A stretch of 47,476 bases of DNA from Deltaproteobacteria bacterium. GTDB taxonomy: Bacteria; Myxococcota; JACRCW01. Shown here piece by piece: positions 45,501 to 47,476 of the stretch; position 1 is the first letter of the stretch; every line of letters begins with the position of its first letter. The stretch covers positions 1 to 47,476 of the forward strand of contig JACRCW010000090.1 of the NCBI GenBank assembly GCA_016218805.1. The letters run 5' to 3'. The notes beneath the pieces are model-generated. The model was not told the origin of the DNA, did not search any database, and saw only the letters and a program-made list of their open reading frames with translations. The translations under genes were made by a program, and so were the position numbers.

Positions 45501-47476
45501 TGGTGACCACAACCGAGAACACCGCGCCGGCCAAGGAGCAGGGCGCGGCCAAGTACTTCACGGTGGACATTGACGCCAACGGCGTGGCGCTGCTGACGCT
45601 GGACTGCCCCGGCGAAAGCGTGAACACGCTGGGCCAGGCGCTGGGTGACGAGCTCAAGCGGCTGTGGCCCGCCCTGGAGGCCGATCCCAACGTCAAGGCG
45701 TACGTGTTTGCGTCCGGTAAGAAGGACAACTTCATCGCCGGTGCCAACATTGACATGCTGGACACCATCCGGACGGCGGACGAGGCCAGCAACCGCTCCC
45801 GCGAGATCCAGTCACTGTTTGACCGCGTGGCGGCGTCAGCCAAGCCCTTTGTGGCGGCGATCCACGGCACCGCGCTGGGCGGCGGGTTGGAGCTGGCACT
45901 GGCCTGCCACTACCGCATTGCGTCTTCTGAAAAGCGCACCAAGCTGGGCCTGCCGGAAGTCATGCTGGGCCTCATCCCCGGCGCCGGCGGCACGCAGCGG
46001 CTGCCCGCGCTCATTGGCGCGCAGGCGGCCATGGACATGATCCTCACCGGCAAGGAGCTCAACGCGCAGCGGGCGCTTCGCACCGGCGTGGTGGACGAAG
46101 TGGTCCCCCAGGCGATCCTGCTGGCGGTGGCGCGCGAGCGCGCGGCGCAGTTTGCCGCTGGCAAGCGCAAGCTCCCCACGCGCGGGGTGGCCGCGCTGGT
46201 TGAGAAGCTCAAGTCAGGACGGCCTGACCAGAAGGCGCTCACCGCGCTGGCGCTGGAGCAGAACTTTGTGGGGCGCAAGGTGCTGTTCAGCCAGGCGGAG
46301 AAGCTGGCGCACAAGAAGTCACGCGGGAACTACCCAGCCATCCCGGCCGCGCTGGAGGCCATCCGGTTTGGCCTGGAGAACGGGATTGAGAAGGGCCTGC
46401 AGAAGGAGGCGGAGCTGTTTGGCCGCTTGGTGATGACGCAGGAGAGCCGGATGCTGCGCAGCATCTTCTTTGGCCAGACCGCGCTGAAGAAGGACCCGGG
46501 CGTGGATGACAAGAGCGTCAAGCCGCAACCGGTCAAGGCGGTGGCGGTGCTGGGCGCGGGGCTGATGGGCGGCGGCATTGCGTATGTGAGCGCTGCGTTG
46601 GCCGGCATTCCGGTGCGCCTCAAGGAGAAGGACCTGGAGGGGTTGGGCCGCGGCATGGCGCAGGTCCGCGGGATCCTGGATGAGCGCGTGAAGCGGCGCT
46701 CCATCAGCCCCATGGAGCGCGAGGAGCTGCTGGCGCGCGTCACCGGTGGCATGGACTACGCGGGCTTCCAGCGCGCGGACGTGATCATTGAGGCGGTGTT
46801 TGAGGACCTGGAACTCAAGCACCGCATCATCAAGGAGGTGGAGGCGATTTCGAAGCCGACGGCGATCTTTGCCTCCAACACCTCCACGCTGCCGATCACC
46901 AGGCTGGCCGAGGCCAGCGCGCGGCCCGGCAACGTCGTGGGGATGCACTACTTCTCCCCGGTCAACAAGATGCCGCTGCTGGAGGTCATCCGCGGCAAAC
47001 AGACCTCCGACCTGGCGGTGGCCACCGCGGTGGCGCTGGGCAAGGCGCAGGGCAAGACGGTCATCGTCGTCAATGACGGGCCCGGGTTCTACACCTCGCG
47101 CATCCTGGCACCGTACGTGAACGAGGCGGCGTGGCTGCTGTCCGAGGGCGGTGACGTCCGGCAGATTGACGAGGCGATGGTGGACTTTGGCTACCCGGTG
47201 GGCCCGCTGCAGCTGCTGGACGAGGTGGGCATTGACGTGGCGGAGAAGGCGGCCAAGACGATGAGGGCGTCATTTGGCGAGCGGATGAAGCAGCCGGACG
47301 GCATGGAGGCGATGAACAAGGACGGGCGCCTGGGCCGCAAGAACAAGAAGGGCTTCTACCTCTACGTGGACACCAAGAAGAAGAAGGGCGGCAAGGAGGT
47401 GGACCTCACGGTCTACGACCTCACGCCGCAAGGGCGGAAGCGCAAGACGCTCCCGGTGGAGGAGATCCAGCAGCGG
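45500..47476 (+). CDS. fadJ: Fatty-acid oxidation complex alpha subunit (FadJ type), partial
   Basis: The open frame has 659 codons and runs off the right edge; family length is about 710-740, so only the C-terminal tail is missing. The N-terminal enoyl-CoA hydratase half shows GTALGGGLELALAC with its catalytic Glu and GLPEVMLGLIPGAGGTQRLP. The 3-hydroxyacyl-CoA dehydrogenase half begins with the NAD loop VAVLGAGLMGGGIAY (near residue 352), then IEAVFEDLELK, SNTSTLPIT, and GMHYFSPVNKMPLLEVI with the catalytic His, then NDGPGFYTSRIL. It catalyses hydration and dehydrogenation of acyl-CoA and hands the product to FadI. Start: ATG overlapping the fadI stop (TGATG). The family matches the FadI partner. 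Confidence 0.95.
   Translation, partial: MVTTTENTAPAKEQGAAKYFTVDIDANGVALLTLDCPGESVNTLGQALGDELKRLWPALEADPNVKAYVFASGKKDNFIAGANIDMLDTIRTADEASNRSREIQSLFDRVAASAKPFVAAIHGTALGGGLELALACHYRIASSEKRTKLGLPEVMLGLIPGAGGTQRLPALIGAQAAMDMILTGKELNAQRALRTGVVDEVVPQAILLAVARERAAQFAAGKRKLPTRGVAALVEKLKSGRPDQKALTALALEQNFVGRKVLFSQAEKLAHKKSRGNYPAIPAALEAIRFGLENGIEKGLQKEAELFGRLVMTQESRMLRSIFFGQTALKKDPGVDDKSVKPQPVKAVAVLGAGLMGGGIAYVSAALAGIPVRLKEKDLEGLGRGMAQVRGILDERVKRRSISPMEREELLARVTGGMDYAGFQRADVIIEAVFEDLELKHRIIKEVEAISKPTAIFASNTSTLPITRLAEASARPGNVVGMHYFSPVNKMPLLEVIRGKQTSDLAVATAVALGKAQGKTVIVVNDGPGFYTSRILAPYVNEAAWLLSEGGDVRQIDEAMVDFGYPVGPLQLLDEVGIDVAEKAAKTMRASFGERMKQPDGMEAMNKDGRLGRKNKKGFYLYVDTKKKKGGKEVDLTVYDLTPQGRKRKTLPVEEIQQR

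Overview
The window is high-GC DNA whose features point to a myxobacterium (Myxococcota). Two secreted proteases end in the MYXO-CTERM layout (a GC-small-residue motif, a hydrophobic helix, then an Arg-rich tail). There are three Hanks-type Ser/Thr kinases in 47 kb, many Cys-rich or TPR lipoproteins, and strong GGAGG ribosome sites in front of many starts. No rRNA, tRNA, insertion sequence or CRISPR array was seen. The species cannot be named from the sequence alone.

Region 1 (1-9.4 kb): the edge of a minus-strand two-gene unit of unknown function, then groES-groEL behind a clear CIRCE operator. A hairpin terminator separates groEL from a convergent MYXO-CTERM subtilase gene. Next come a small DUF4097-like lipoprotein, the acyl-CoA thioesterase tesB, and an unusual protein with an SMI1/KNR4-like N-terminus and a possible HU-like C-terminus.

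Region 2 (9.4-25.6 kb, mostly minus strand): a cell-envelope set. It holds a TonB-dependent receptor, a four-repeat peptidoglycan-binding protein with a cysteine amidase/peptidase end and no signal peptide, a Ser-rich lipoprotein, a kinase-STAND ATPase-TPR fusion, a lipoprotein with 19 four-Cys repeats, a matrixin-like metalloprotease with a 4-bp-overlapped partner, and a TatT-like lipoprotein. Embedded in it are two small plus-strand genes (a CxxC protein and a YiaA/B membrane protein) and a TetR/metallo-hydrolase pair.

Region 3 (25.7-34.7 kb, plus strand): a kinase with one membrane segment and a Cys-rich lipoprotein lead into a tight five-gene cassette at 27843-32470: vWA protein, zinc-ribbon/FHA protein, two proteins I do not recognise, and a Ser/Thr kinase with DLG in place of DFG. 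Two junctions are 4-bp ATGA overlaps. An AT-rich 11-bp inverted repeat stands just before the first ribosome site. This looks like a phosphorylation-controlled system and is the best candidate here for an undescribed one. A GAF-GAF hybrid histidine kinase follows.

Region 4 (34.7-39.5 kb): a 282-bp non-coding array with a TGTCCTGC core in a 21-22-bp phase, four units in one orientation and then mainly the other, upstream of a divergent membrane pyrophosphatase gene. After a terminator comes a TPR lipoprotein gene that is frameshifted at a (CG)5 tract, facing a Cys-containing exported protein.

Region 5 (39.7-47.5 kb): a very large TPR protein and an ExeA-like AAA ATPase, then the fadI-fadJ beta-oxidation operon, with fadJ running off the window end.
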